This document shows positions 7,751-17,432 of a stretch of 64,000 bases of DNA, piece by piece. Positions within the stretch are counted from its first letter, which is position 1; each line of letters starts with the position of its first letter. The DNA is from Methanocorpusculum vombati. GTDB lineage: Archaea > Halobacteriota > Methanomicrobia > Methanomicrobiales > Methanocorpusculaceae. The notes under the pieces were generated by a model. The model saw only the letters and a program-made list of their open reading frames with translations, made no database searches and was not told the DNA's origin. The translations under genes were made by a program, and so were the position numbers. The stretch covers positions 100,608 to 164,607 of the forward strand of contig NZ_JAPTGC010000005.1 of the NCBI RefSeq assembly GCF_026891935.1. The letters are read 5' to 3'.

Positions 7751-10700
7751 AACCGGTACGTCTTGTCATGTCCGCTTTCGGGCCGTATGCGAAGGAAACG
7801 GTCATCGACTTCTCACGGTTTGGAACCTCCGGTATCTTTCTCATTACCGGCGATACCGGCGCCGGCAAAACCACTATCTTCGATGCAGTATCCTACGCAC
7901 TCTATGGCGTTGCAAGCGGCAGTATCCGCGAAGCAAAAACACTCGCAAGCGACTTCGCCGCCGCAGGCACCGTCCCGCAGGTGGAACTTTCCTTTGAACA
8001 CCGCGGTCAGTCCTACACCATCCGCAGAACTCCCGCATATCTAGCATCCGGAACCGAACGAAAAGCAACTGCAAGCCTTGTTCTGCCGTCCGGCACCGAA
8101 ATCTCCGGGCCGAAACATGTCGGAGAAGAGATCGTTTCCCTGCTCGGCCTGGACAGCCAGCAGTTCCGGCAGGTCGCCATGCTCGCCCAGAACGACTTCC
8201 AGAAGTTCCTCTTCTGTACCAGCCGCGAACGTGCGGACATTCTCCGGAAACTCTTTGCAACCGACCGGTTCTCGGTATTACAGGAAAAGATTGCCGAACG
8301 TGCACGGGACGCTAAACTCGCCGTTGACTCTGTCAAAACCTCCTGTACCGGGTGTGCCGGACGCGTTGCTGCTGTCCCCGGAACCCGGTTCGCCGAACTC
8401 GCTGCAGAGGTCATCTCTGCAAAAGAGGGATTTTTCCGGATGGACGAGCTGCTTGAAGCTGCTGCCGTCGCCGTCTCTGAAGACCGGATGCAGGCGTCCG
8501 CGCTCAAAAGCAGTATCGTCTCTGCACAACGGCAGGCCGCCGACATCCGCACCGAGATCGAAGCCGGAAAACTGATCAATGCGGAACTGGATCGTCTTGC
8601 CGCCGCAGTTCAGCGTTCCGCCGAACTGCGGAATCAGGAGCCGGATATGATCCGGCTCGGTAAAAAACTCGAACGTTCGCAGAAGGTCCGCGAAGTTCTG
8701 CCGCTTGAAGCGCGGGCAGTTTCCTCCCGGCAGCGGTCCGCCGAAGCGGACGCTGCCTGCAAAAAAGCAGCAGAGCAGCTTGCCCGGGTACAGGAGTCGG
8801 CGGGTGCTGCCGCCGCGGCACTTGCGGAGATTCAGAGAACAACACTTTCCATCCCCCGCAAGCAGGAAGAGATCGGCAAACTCAAAAGTCTTGTTCCGCA
8901 GTTTGCGGAGTATGAGGCAGCCGCAGGTCAGATGGAGCGGGGAGAGGCGGAGCTTGCAAGAATCGAAAAGGATCTGGAAGAGCATCAGGCGGAAGCCGGA
9001 AAGGAGAAGGTGCGCCGCGACAGGCTGACGGTACGTCTGGCCGAGATAGCCGATGTTCCGGAGAGACTTGCCGGAGCAAACCACCAAAAGGATCAGATCG
9101 CCGCCCGCACCGCAGCTCTGGAGGCCGTGAAAAGATCTCTTGCTGCTTACCGGCAGACCGAGAAGGATCATGCCGCAAAGGAGATAGCCTATACCAAAGC
9201 GGCGAACGCCTGCGAGGAAGCCTCTGCAGTCTGCCGGCGGAAGGAGCGCGCCTTTTTTGACGGGCAGGCCGGGGTTCTTGCACAGTGTCTCACTGAAGGT
9301 TCCCCCTGTCCGGTCTGCGGCTCAACGCATCATCCGCATCCGGCCGGATTTTCGGCTGAAATTCCTACCGAGGCCGCACTGAATCGTGCAAAGGCAGAAC
9401 TTGCCGAGCGGGAGAAAGAACGGAATGCCGCGGCTGCCGCATGTTCCGCGGCGCTTGCAACGCTGAAGTCGGAGGAGCAGCACATCGTATCTCTTGCATC
9501 GCCGCTCTTTGTGTTTTCCCGGGAACCGGGCTGGACGAAACAGCTGGACGGGCTGATTGATGCGGAAATGCGCACGACCGCTGCGCAGTACGACCGAATA
9601 ACCGCCGAAATTTCGGTGCTGTTGCAACTTGCCGGGGAGAAAAAATCCCTCGAAGCGGATCTTCGGGCGATGGATGCGACTGCCCCGGCACGCGAACAGA
9701 AATCTGCCCTTCTCACCAGCCAGGCGGAGGATATTCGCAGACGCGCCGCGTATGCAAAGTCCCGTACCGAGACGCTGAAGCGTCAGCTTCCTCCCGGGTA
9801 CTCCTCCTCAGCGGAGCTTGCCGGGGCGGTCCGGCGGATGGAAGAGGAGATTGCCCGGCACCGGCAACAGGAGACGGAGCTTGCCGCCGCATGCGAGGCC
9901 GCAAAGACCGCCCGGTATGATGCGGCTTCCGCCTGCACCGCAGCAGCCGGTATCCGCGATGATGCAGGGGCACAGTGCGCCGCGGATGAGGAGGCGTTTT
10001 CCCGTGCACTTGCGGAACGCGGACTTGACCGTCTGCATTTCCGCGCTGATCTCATGACCGATGAGGAGTCTGCCCGCGCTGCGAAAACGCTGGAGCAGTA
10101 CCGCGAGATGCGGTCGGCGGTTACTACTGAGATAGCCCTTCTCCGCAAACGCACCGAAGGCCGCGTTGCCGCAGATGTTGCAGCTCTTACGGCGGCACTT
10201 GTCAAAACCGAGACGGAATACGCCGCACTTCAGGAGCAGGAGAAAGCAGTGGGATACCGGATTTTACAGAACACCACTGCAATATCCGAGATATCCGGGT
10301 TTCTGGAACAGTACCGGACGGCCGCTGCTGCGTATGACGAACTGGCTGATCTTGCCCGGGCGGCAAACGGTGATGCAGCGGGGTCTGCGGTGCGGATGAA
10401 GTTTGAGGAGTACGTGCAGTCTGCGTACCTCTCCCGCATTCTGGAAAAAGCAAACATCCGTCTGCACGCCATGACGGACGGCCGCTTCTCGATTGTGCAG
10501 CGCAGCAGTTCCACCGATCTCCGGAAAAAGGAGGGACTGGAGATGGATGTGATCGACTGCTATACGCAGAAACAGCGGCCCACCTCCACCCTTTCCGGCG
10601 GCGAGTCTTTCAAGGCGGCGCTCTCTCTTGCGCTCGGTCTGTCGGATGTGATCATGGAAAGTTCCGGCGGTATTGAACTTGATGCACTCTTCATTGACGA

Positions 10701-10890
10701 AGGGTTTGGATCGCTGGATGCGGTCTCCCTGGATCAGGCGATTGAGACGCTTGCAACACTTGCCGTGCCGAGATCCGGCAGCCGGCTTATCGGGATTATT
10801 TCGCATGTCGAGGATCTGCGGCAGCGGATTGAAAAGAAGATTCTCGTGGTGAAAAAGCCGGACGGCAGTTCTGCACAGGTTCTGGTCTGA
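7747..10890 (+). CDS. sbcC: SbcC/Rad50-family ATPase subunit
   Basis: This 1,047-residue SMC-like ATPase is the partner of SbcD. Walker A (GDTGAGKTT) is at residues 35-43, a Q-loop region with MLAQNDFQKFLF near 140, long coiled coils on both sides of a zinc hook CPVCG near residue 521, the ABC signature LSGGESFKAAL near 950 and Walker B FIDEGFGSLD near 980. All parts needed for ATP-driven DNA tethering are present. The arms are Ala/Glu/Arg-rich as expected for coiled coil. It is translationally coupled to sbcD by a 4-base overlap. Confidence 0.95.
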   Translation: MKPVRLVMSAFGPYAKETVIDFSRFGTSGIFLITGDTGAGKTTIFDAVSYALYGVASGSIREAKTLASDFAAAGTVPQVELSFEHRGQSYTIRRTPAYLASGTERKATASLVLPSGTEISGPKHVGEEIVSLLGLDSQQFRQVAMLAQNDFQKFLFCTSRERADILRKLFATDRFSVLQEKIAERARDAKLAVDSVKTSCTGCAGRVAAVPGTRFAELAAEVISAKEGFFRMDELLEAAAVAVSEDRMQASALKSSIVSAQRQAADIRTEIEAGKLINAELDRLAAAVQRSAELRNQEPDMIRLGKKLERSQKVREVLPLEARAVSSRQRSAEADAACKKAAEQLARVQESAGAAAAALAEIQRTTLSIPRKQEEIGKLKSLVPQFAEYEAAAGQMERGEAELARIEKDLEEHQAEAGKEKVRRDRLTVRLAEIADVPERLAGANHQKDQIAARTAALEAVKRSLAAYRQTEKDHAAKEIAYTKAANACEEASAVCRRKERAFFDGQAGVLAQCLTEGSPCPVCGSTHHPHPAGFSAEIPTEAALNRAKAELAEREKERNAAAAACSAALATLKSEEQHIVSLASPLFVFSREPGWTKQLDGLIDAEMRTTAAQYDRITAEISVLLQLAGEKKSLEADLRAMDATAPAREQKSALLTSQAEDIRRRAAYAKSRTETLKRQLPPGYSSSAELAGAVRRMEEEIARHRQQETELAAACEAAKTARYDAASACTAAAGIRDDAGAQCAADEEAFSRALAERGLDRLHFRADLMTDEESARAAKTLEQYREMRSAVTTEIALLRKRTEGRVAADVAALTAALVKTETEYAALQEQEKAVGYRILQNTTAISEISGFLEQYRTAAAAYDELADLARAANGDAAGSAVRMKFEEYVQSAYLSRILEKANIRLHAMTDGRFSIVQRSSSTDLRKKEGLEMDVIDCYTQKQRPTSTLSGGESFKAALSLALGLSDVIMESSGGIELDALFIDEGFGSLDAVSLDQAIETLATLAVPRSGSRLIGIISHVEDLRQRIEKKILVVKKPDGSSAQVLV

Positions 10891-11020
10891 GGGGCCTGTG
10901 ATACCCCGAAAAATTTGGCAGGTTTTCTGAGATCCGGTTGAACGGCGGGACGTGGGTGGGAGAGTTTTTTCGTATCTGCCCGGTTGCCCCTTACCCGTCT
11001 GCATTTTTTCAAAAAAAAGA

Positions 11021-12529
11021 TTACCGGGACCGGAACCCGGCAGAATCCAGCGCCGCAAACAACCGCTGCATCAGCGGATCCTCCGCCATCTCCTCCCGGC
11101 ACACCAGCCGCACCGCGGACTTCTCCTTCCCGCCCAGCGGCCGGATACTCACCCGCATATCCCCAAGCACCGCAAGATCACGCTCATCCGTAATACAGAC
11201 CGCATGACAGCAGTTCTTCACCAGCAGCAGCAGACCTGACAGACCGCTGAAATTCCCGGTACGAACACGGATACCCGCCTTCATCGCCGTCTCCGCAAGA
11301 ACATCAAGAACTGGATCATACACCCCCGCAATCAGCACCGTCCGGTCCAGCTCCTCACGCGGCACCGTAAGCAGTGCCGGAACCTCATCTCCCGCCTCAA
11401 ACCCCTCAACCCCGTGCGGAATACGGATCACCACATTCGACCGGACCCCCGTCATCTGCACACTCGCACCCCGGGACTGCGGAATCACCACATATCGATC
11501 GCCCACCCGGGCCGCCGCATGCAGACTGAACTCATCAATACCTCCCTCCGAAGAAATCGAATCGCCCAGCTGCACCTGCACAAACTCCTCCGCAGGACCG
11601 GTCCATCCCCATTTCTCCAGAAGCGCACGGACAAACACCCGCAGCACCGTCTGTGCAGAAAGCGGATACCCCGGCAGACCAAACACCGGCTTCCCCTCAA
11701 TAACCCCGAACATCGCCGGCTTTGCCGGCTTCATCGCAACTCCGTGGAACAACAGCTTCCCCATCTCCGCAATCACCGACGCCGTAAAATCCTTCGTCCC
11801 CGCCGACGATCCCGCCGACACAATCGCAATATCATTTTCCGCCAGCACCCGCTCCAAAGCCCCGCGAATCAGCACCGGATTATCCACCACCGGCGGATAC
11901 CGCACAACATCAACCCCGAACTCACGGAGATACGCCTCCGCCATCGTCGTATTACTCTCCACCACCTGACCTGGCTGCGGACGTTCCCCCGGCAGAATCA
12001 GCTCAGTGCCGGTCGGCAGAATCCCCACCGAAACCCGGGAAACACTCACATGCGTAATCCCGTAGGAAGCAATCGCACCCACATCAAATGGCCGGATCAC
12101 CGCCCCCGCAGGAAGAATCAGCTGCCCTTTTTTAATATCCTCGCCTGCCGCACGGACATTCGTTCCCGGATTCACCGACTTCCGCACCGTAATCGTATTC
12201 GGATCCTCACCGTCAAACCAGACATCCTCAACACGGACAACCGCATCAAACTCCTTTGGAATTACATTGCCCGTATTCAGCCGGGCAAATTCCCGGAGAT
12301 GAATTGGCGTCTGATCCCCCGCCCCGACCGTCTCCGACGACCGGACCGCAAAACCGTCCATAGCCGAAACCGGAACCTCCGGAACCGAATACTGCGCATA
12401 CAGCGACTCAGCAAGCCGGTGACCCACTGCGTGTACCACCGGCAGACGGCGCGAAGAACTGTGCGGCGGCACACTCGTAATAATTGCAACAGCCTCATCG
12501 GCTGTAATCTGATGCAGATAACGTTTCAT
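11021..12529 (-). CDS. moeA: MoeA-family molybdopterin molybdenumtransferase with shortened PBP-like C-terminal domain
   Basis: About 502 residues. The first ~400 are a full MoeA: DGFAVRSSE, NTGNVIPKEFDAVV, STGTEL-type LPTGTELILPGE, SAGSSAGTKDF and GLPGYPLSA. MoeA inserts molybdate or tungstate into adenylylated molybdopterin. The extra ~100 residues (starting LIAGVYDPVLDVLAE) resemble the periplasmic-binding-like domain fused to one of the two archaeal MoeA paralogues, but that domain is normally about twice as long. The ATG at 12527-12529 overlaps the upstream moeA stop as ATGA; an ATG two codons earlier (12535) is also possible. It is the second gene of a two-gene moeA operon. Confidence 0.88.
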   Translation of the reverse strand: MKRYLHQITADEAVAIITSVPPHSSSRRLPVVHAVGHRLAESLYAQYSVPEVPVSAMDGFAVRSSETVGAGDQTPIHLREFARLNTGNVIPKEFDAVVRVEDVWFDGEDPNTITVRKSVNPGTNVRAAGEDIKKGQLILPAGAVIRPFDVGAIASYGITHVSVSRVSVGILPTGTELILPGERPQPGQVVESNTTMAEAYLREFGVDVVRYPPVVDNPVLIRGALERVLAENDIAIVSAGSSAGTKDFTASVIAEMGKLLFHGVAMKPAKPAMFGVIEGKPVFGLPGYPLSAQTVLRVFVRALLEKWGWTGPAEEFVQVQLGDSISSEGGIDEFSLHAAARVGDRYVVIPQSRGASVQMTGVRSNVVIRIPHGVEGFEAGDEVPALLTVPREELDRTVLIAGVYDPVLDVLAETAMKAGIRVRTGNFSGLSGLLLLVKNCCHAVCITDERDLAVLGDMRVSIRPLGGKEKSAVRLVCREEMAEDPLMQRLFAALDSAGFRSR

Positions 12530-13731
12530 TGCCATAAATATACCTCCGCGACCTCTCCTGCCTCGCAGCCGTCAAGACCGGCCGGAACACGGATATACCC
12601 GTCGCTTCGTACAAGCGTATTCAAAAGACCTGACTTCCCGAGAATCGGCTCGGCCCGCCCGTCCGGAAGAATCCGGACACGCACCAGATCCTCCCGCCCC
12701 TTCTCCGACGGAAAACTCATCGAAAGCGGCGCGGAAACAACCCGCGGCGAAAAAATCTCGCCTGACATCTTCCGGAGCAGCGGTCCGGCAAACACCGTCG
12801 TGATCATATACGTAGCCGCAGGATGACCGGGAAGACCAATCACCGGTGTTGTCCCGATCGAACCGATGATCGTCGGCTTACCCGGCGCAATCGAAATTCC
12901 GTGCACGTGGACTCTGCCCAGCTCGGCGATGACGCCTGCGGTAACATCACGCTCATCCTTGGAACTCCCGCCCGAAACAATCACCAGATCACACTCCGCA
13001 GCCGCAGCCTTGAGCACCGGCAGCAGAGTCTCTGCCTCATCCGGGACAATCCCGTAAAAAACCGGAACAGCCCCTGCCGTATACAGAAACGACACAAGAA
13101 GCGTACTGTTTGCATCCCGGACCTGCCCCGGCCCCCGTTCCTCTGACGGAGCAACCAGTTCATTCCCGGTTGAAATAACTCCGACGCGTGCCCGCCGCAC
13201 CACCGGCACCGGATCAACACCGAACGCCGCAAGCACACCGGCAGCCTGTGCAGTGAGTTTTGTCCCTGCCTCCAGCACCACCTCCCCCTTGGCAAAATCC
13301 TCATCGGCACGCAGCACATCCGCTCCCGGATTCACCGGCCCCTTGATCAGAACCATGTCTCCTGCAAGCTCCGTACTCTCCTGCATCACCACCGCATCCG
13401 CTCCCTCCGGCATTACCCCGCCGGTCGGAATGTACTTCGTTGTCTTCTCCTCAAGAGTTCCCGATGCATTCTGCCCCATCAAAATTCTGCCCGTCAGCCG
13501 CAGCAGCTTCGGCTTCTGCTCCGCAGCGCCCAGCGTATCCACGGACCGGACCGCATACCCGTCCTTCACCGAACGATGAAACCCCGGAATATTTTCTGGA
13601 GACAAAATTCTGCGCGCCAAAACCCTGCCGGACGATTCCGCAAGCGGCACCAGTTCCTCCGGCAGAGGTTTTGCCAGATCCAGCAGGATCTTCTCCGCCT
13701 CCGCAGAAGACACCAGTTGTAAAAATTTCAT
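12526..13731 (-). CDS. moeA: MoeA-family molybdopterin molybdenumtransferase
   Basis: This 401-residue MoeA has the usual length and motifs: DGYAVRSVD, MGQNASGTLEEKT, PEGADAVVMQE, STGNELV, DANSTLL, SGGSSKDERDV and GLPGHPAATY. It is upstream of and translationally coupled (ATGA) to a second, longer MoeA. Archaea commonly keep two MoeA paralogues; one proposed reason is separate handling of molybdenum and tungsten, but sequence alone does not say which does what. It diverges from the oxyanion ABC transporter starting at 13932, consistent with a shared cofactor-supply role. Confidence 0.93.
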   Translation of the reverse strand: MKFLQLVSSAEAEKILLDLAKPLPEELVPLAESSGRVLARRILSPENIPGFHRSVKDGYAVRSVDTLGAAEQKPKLLRLTGRILMGQNASGTLEEKTTKYIPTGGVMPEGADAVVMQESTELAGDMVLIKGPVNPGADVLRADEDFAKGEVVLEAGTKLTAQAAGVLAAFGVDPVPVVRRARVGVISTGNELVAPSEERGPGQVRDANSTLLVSFLYTAGAVPVFYGIVPDEAETLLPVLKAAAAECDLVIVSGGSSKDERDVTAGVIAELGRVHVHGISIAPGKPTIIGSIGTTPVIGLPGHPAATYMITTVFAGPLLRKMSGEIFSPRVVSAPLSMSFPSEKGREDLVRVRILPDGRAEPILGKSGLLNTLVRSDGYIRVPAGLDGCEAGEVAEVYLWQ

Positions 13732-13931
13732 AGCGCCGCCCCGTACGTGATCCCGGAGACGCTGTACTCTGTCCGTCTCCCTGTGGCTTCACCTATCATA
13801 TGTAACAACATGGTTGACAAAATAAATAATGATTAGTATTCCGGGGTATTGAACAAGGTTAATTTAATCAAATTGACTTTCTCCAAAAGATTAGATACCC
13901 TTATTATGCCAAATCCGCATATGGTAAGTTC

Positions 13932-14729
13932 ATGAAACGTGTATCCGGACTGATACTCCTGACTCTGGCAGTACTCGCAGCCGTTATCTGCGCTGCCGGC
14001 TGTATCGGCGCTCCCGCTGTGGAGGAAAACAAAACACTCCTGATCTATGCAGGAGCAGGACTCAAAGGCCCTATGGCCGAGATCGGCACCGTCTTCGGCG
14101 AAAAGAACGGTGTCACCGTTGACCTGACCTACGGCGGCTCCGGTGTTCTCATCTCCCAGATGGAAACCTCGCATCTTGGCGACGCCTTCATCCCCGGCGG
14201 TCAGCCTGACTACCAGAACGCCGTAAAGAAAGGCCTGGTCTCCAACGACTCACAACGTGTTGCCTACCACGTCCCTATCATCGCCGTACAGAAAGGCAAC
14301 CCCCTCGGCATTCAGAGCATTACTGACCTCGCAAAGCCGGGAGTCCGGGTTGCCCTGGGCGACGTCAACGCAACCGCGATTGGCAAAGCCGGTGTGAAAA
14401 TCTTTGACAAGTACGGCGTTGCCGCAGAAATCGAAAAAAACGTCGTGCTCCGCGGTGCCACCATCAATGAAGTAGTAACCGCAATGTCCACCGGAAACGC
14501 AGACGCCGCACTCCTCACCATGGACAACGCAAAAGGTGACCGGTTCGACTTAATCGAAATTCCGGTAACCGACAACTCCATCCTGATTGCACCAATCGGC
14601 GTTACCACGTTTACCACACAGCCCGACCTTGCCCAGAAGTTCGCGGACTTTGTTGCCTCCGCCGAAGGAAAAGCAATCTTTGAGAAGTACGGTTTCCCTG
14701 CATACCCGAACGAGAAGTACACAAACTGA
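13932..14729 (+). CDS. Molybdate/tungstate ABC transporter substrate-binding lipoprotein
   Basis: The 265-residue protein has a signal peptide (basic MKR, hydrophobic core) ending in the lipobox-like ICAAGC with the lipidated Cys at residue 24. The mature part begins LLIYAGAGLKGPMAEIG and contains TYGGSGVLISQM, HVPIIAVQKGNP and MSTGNADAAL, the two-lobed ModA/WtpA oxyanion-binding pattern. It delivers the oxyanion to the permease encoded at 15226. Whether it prefers molybdate or tungstate cannot be decided. First gene of an operon continuing to 17080; the 200-base upstream region is AT-rich near 13810-13900. Confidence 0.9.
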   Translation: MKRVSGLILLTLAVLAAVICAAGCIGAPAVEENKTLLIYAGAGLKGPMAEIGTVFGEKNGVTVDLTYGGSGVLISQMETSHLGDAFIPGGQPDYQNAVKKGLVSNDSQRVAYHVPIIAVQKGNPLGIQSITDLAKPGVRVALGDVNATAIGKAGVKIFDKYGVAAEIEKNVVLRGATINEVVTAMSTGNADAALLTMDNAKGDRFDLIEIPVTDNSILIAPIGVTTFTTQPDLAQKFADFVASAEGKAIFEKYGFPAYPNEKYTN

Positions 14730-14739
14730 GGTCTGCTGC

Positions 14740-15222
14740 ATGGAAGACAGTTTCACGATCAACGCAATCGGTCATCTCAGGACTCCCTATACCGACATGA
14801 TGCAGACACCGGTACAGAGCCTCTGCTCCGCCGCTCAGGGTACCGTTGAAGTAAAACCCGAGTATGCCTGCGGTCTCGATCAGATTGAGACCTTCTCGCA
14901 TCTGATGCTCTTCGTCAGACTTGACCGTGCCCCCGCAGAACTGCTCGCGGAAAAGCCGATGGTGGACGGCGGTGCATCGCATGGTATTTTTGCAACCCGT
15001 CACATGTCAAGGCCGAACAAAATCGGATTCTCCGTGGTGCGGCTCTTGGCACGCAAAGGCAATCTGCTGCTGATTGAAGGCGTTGACCTTCTGGACAACA
15101 CGCCGGTACTTGACATCAAACCCTACATCCCGGCGTTTGATGCAGTGCCCGACGCTTCGTCCGGCTGGCTGACCGAGACGCATCTGGCAAACATCGCCGA
15201 GAAGAGCAAAAACCTCTCGTAA
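14740..15222 (+). CDS. TrmO/TsaA-family protein (UPF0066), copy 1
   Basis: 160 residues from the ATG at 14740. The family core is clear: AIGHLRTPY at the N-terminus, SHLMLFVRLDR, GIFATRHMSRPNKIGFSVVRLL and LLDNTPVLDIKPYIP. Bacterial TrmO uses S-adenosylmethionine to methylate t6A37 in tRNA; archaeal members are less studied. It sits inside the oxyanion transporter operon, 10 bases after the binding protein and 3 bases before the permease, so it is co-expressed with molybdenum/tungsten uptake. A second member lies at 17433-17921. A role in metal metabolism rather than tRNA modification is possible but unproven. Confidence 0.85.
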   Translation: MEDSFTINAIGHLRTPYTDMMQTPVQSLCSAAQGTVEVKPEYACGLDQIETFSHLMLFVRLDRAPAELLAEKPMVDGGASHGIFATRHMSRPNKIGFSVVRLLARKGNLLLIEGVDLLDNTPVLDIKPYIPAFDAVPDASSGWLTETHLANIAEKSKNLS

Positions 15223-15225
15223 ACC

Positions 15226-16032
15226 ATGCGGAAAACTCCCTCCTTTTTTCAGGTACTCTGTCTTGCCCTGACTACCGCTGCGGTCATACTCCTCCTTGTC
15301 GTCTTCGGCGGTCTGGTGATCTTTCCGACACCCGAAGCCCTTTTCGCCGCACTGACCTCAGATGAGATCTGGTTTGCAGTACAGCTGTCACTCATAACGG
15401 CGGTCATCTCCACGCTGTGCTGCGTGGTCGCCGCCGTTCCGGTTGCGTATGTGATGACGCGCAAACCCTTTGCCGGAAAACGGTGGGTCAACATTCTTCT
15501 GAATCTTCCGTTGTCGCTTCCGCCGCTGGTGGCAGGTGTTGCCCTGCTCATCTTTCTTTCGCCGGTCACCTCGCCTGTCGGACAGCTTCTGTCCGGGTTC
15601 GGCATTTTCATTGTGTACACACCGGTCGCGATTGTGATCGCCCAGTTCTTTGTAAATCTCCCCTACATGATCCGGATTGCCCGGTCTGCGTTTGCCATGA
15701 TCAGCCCCCGGTATGAACATGTGGCGCGGACCCTCGGCTGTTCTGAGTGGCGGGCGTTTTCGCAGGTGACCCTGCCGATGGCCAAGAGTGGTCTTGCGGC
15801 AGGCGTTGTTATCACCTGGTCAAAGGCGATGGGGGAGTTTGGTGCGGTGCTGATGCTTGCGGGAGCGATTGCGATGAAGACCGAGACACTGCCGATTGCC
15901 CTGTTCCTGAATATGTCCACCGGTGATCTGGATATGGCGATTGCCGCATCGCTGATCCTTCTGGTGATCTCGGGAGTGACGCTTCTGATCGTGGAGTATG
16001 CCGGTGACGGCCGGGGTGCGGTCTATGCTTGA
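15226..16032 (+). CDS. Molybdate/tungstate ABC transporter permease
   Basis: This 268-residue integral membrane protein has about six hydrophobic segments and the binding-protein-dependent transport EAA loop around WRAFSQVTLPMAKSGLAAG, which docks on the ATPase. PLSLPPLVAGVALL and MGEFGAVLMLAGAI are typical of ModB/WtpB permeases. It starts 3 bases after the TrmO-like gene and overlaps the ATPase gene by 8 bases, so the four genes form a tightly coupled operon. Confidence 0.92.
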   Translation: MRKTPSFFQVLCLALTTAAVILLLVVFGGLVIFPTPEALFAALTSDEIWFAVQLSLITAVISTLCCVVAAVPVAYVMTRKPFAGKRWVNILLNLPLSLPPLVAGVALLIFLSPVTSPVGQLLSGFGIFIVYTPVAIVIAQFFVNLPYMIRIARSAFAMISPRYEHVARTLGCSEWRAFSQVTLPMAKSGLAAGVVITWSKAMGEFGAVLMLAGAIAMKTETLPIALFLNMSTGDLDMAIAASLILLVISGVTLLIVEYAGDGRGAVYA

Positions 16033-17080
16033 AATATCCTCCCTTTCCCTGACGCTTGGCGGGTTCCGGTTCACCGATCTCAGTGTCTCGGTTGCAGACG
16101 GGGAGTACTGTATTATTCTCGGACCTACGGGTGCGGGAAAGACCATTCTTCTGGAAACGATTGCCGGGATTCATCGTCCCGATACAGGGCGGATCGTTCT
16201 GGACGGTACCGACATCACCGATGCCCCGCCGGAACGGCGGGGTATCGGCATGGTCTATCAGGATTACATGCTCTTTCCCCACATGACAGTCCGGGAGAAC
16301 ATCGGGTTCGGTCTCCGGCAGCGCGGTGTACCCAAAGAGGAACGGGATACCGCTGCCGGATCGATTGCAGAAACGCTCGGTATTGCCCATCTGCTGGACC
16401 GCTATCCGGCAACACTTTCCGGCGGCGAACAGCAGCGGACGGCAATTGCGCGGGCACTGGTGCTCCGTCCCCGCGTGCTTCTGCTGGACGAACCGTTGTC
16501 GGCACTGGATACCGTGACGCGGGACCGGCTGCGGCGGGAGATCAAGGAGATCCATGCACGAACCGGCATCACAATTCTGCACATCACCCATCACTTCGAG
16601 GACATCTATGCACTTGCCGACCGCGTGGTGGTGATGAAGGACGGAGCGGTTGCGCAGGAGGGAACGCCGGAGACCATTCTCCGCAAACCCGCCTCGGACT
16701 TTATTGCAAACTTTACCGGAATGGAGAATCTCTTTTCCGGAACAGCAGTCTCCGGCGGGCCCGGGACTGCGGAAATTACGGTCGGGGCGGTAAAACTCTT
16801 CGCCGCAACGGATCTTTCCGGGCCGGTGCGGGTCGGTATCCGGCCTGAGGATCTGATCCTCTCGGCCGCACCGCTGGACTCCTCGGCCCGGAACTCGCTG
16901 CCCGGCGTTGTTGCCGGAGTTGCGGAGAACGGCATCTACTCAAAGATCCTGGTGGAATGCGGGGGCGGAATGGTACTGACTGCGGCACTGACGCGGCAGA
17001 GTGTGGAACGGCTGAAACTCTGCTGCGGTGCAGAGGTCTGGGTAACGTTCAAAGCGACAGCAGTACATGTGTTCCGGTAA
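16025..17080 (+). CDS. Molybdate/tungstate ABC transporter ATP-binding protein
   Basis: The start is the ATG at 16025, overlapping the permease stop; an upstream in-frame GTG at 15998 is less likely. 351 residues. Walker A GPTGAGKT, Q-loop VYQDYMLFPHM, signature LSGGEQQRTAIARAL, Walker B VLLLDEPLSALD and the switch HITHH are all intact. The last ~100 residues (from about GMENLFSG) form a TOBE-like regulatory region ending WVTFKATAVHVFR, as in ModC/WtpC. It energises import of the oxyanion. Confidence 0.94.
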   Translation: MLEISSLSLTLGGFRFTDLSVSVADGEYCIILGPTGAGKTILLETIAGIHRPDTGRIVLDGTDITDAPPERRGIGMVYQDYMLFPHMTVRENIGFGLRQRGVPKEERDTAAGSIAETLGIAHLLDRYPATLSGGEQQRTAIARALVLRPRVLLLDEPLSALDTVTRDRLRREIKEIHARTGITILHITHHFEDIYALADRVVVMKDGAVAQEGTPETILRKPASDFIANFTGMENLFSGTAVSGGPGTAEITVGAVKLFAATDLSGPVRVGIRPEDLILSAAPLDSSARNSLPGVVAGVAENGIYSKILVECGGGMVLTAALTRQSVERLKLCCGAEVWVTFKATAVHVFR

Positions 17081-17115
17081 CGGGATACACGAAGATGAAA
17101 GAAAAATGAGGGGGT

Positions 17116-17325
17116 TTAGTCAGTGCCGATCATGACTTCGCTTGCCTTGACGATTGCATAGGCTTCTTTGCCGACTGCAAGGCCGAGGTTCTGTGCGGAG
17201 GTTTTGGTGATGATGGAGGTGATCTGCTGTCCGCCTGCGATCTCAAGGACAACTTCGGTGTTGACTGCGCCTTCTGTGAGCTTTACAATCTTTCCTTTCA
17301 GCTGGTTTCTTGCGCTAATCTTCAT
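17116..17325 (-). CDS. Mop-domain molybdate/tungstate-binding protein (molbindin)
   Basis: The 69 residues make one Mop (TOBE-type) domain: SARNQLKGKIVKLTEGAVNT, then EVVLEIAGG, ITKTSAQNLGL and AYAIVKASEVMIG. Such molbindins assemble into hexamers that bind molybdate or tungstate and buffer its cytoplasmic level. The gene is convergent with the ABC transporter ATPase gene, 35 bases away, which supports the same metal economy. TTTTATCACTT precedes the ATG, giving GTGAT on the coding strand as a ribosome binding site. Confidence 0.92.
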   Translation of the reverse strand: MKISARNQLKGKIVKLTEGAVNTEVVLEIAGGQQITSIITKTSAQNLGLAVGKEAYAIVKASEVMIGTD

Positions 17326-17356
17326 TTTTTATCACTTATCATATAGGGCTGCGTTC

Positions 17357-17365
17357 GATATAAAC
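17357..17365 (-). promoter_or_regulatory. TATA box of the Mop gene
   Basis: On the coding strand the sequence reads GTTTATATC, about 35 bases upstream of the Mop ATG, so the leader would be short. The surrounding bases 17380-17445 are AT-rich and repeat TTAATTTA-like motifs also seen upstream of the transporter operon near 13858-13870. Confidence 0.45.
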
Positions 17366-17432
17366 ACGTGCGTTTACGGCAATTAATTGATTTGTTTTCA
17401 ATTTAGTAATAGTTAATTTATTGTTTTTTAGG

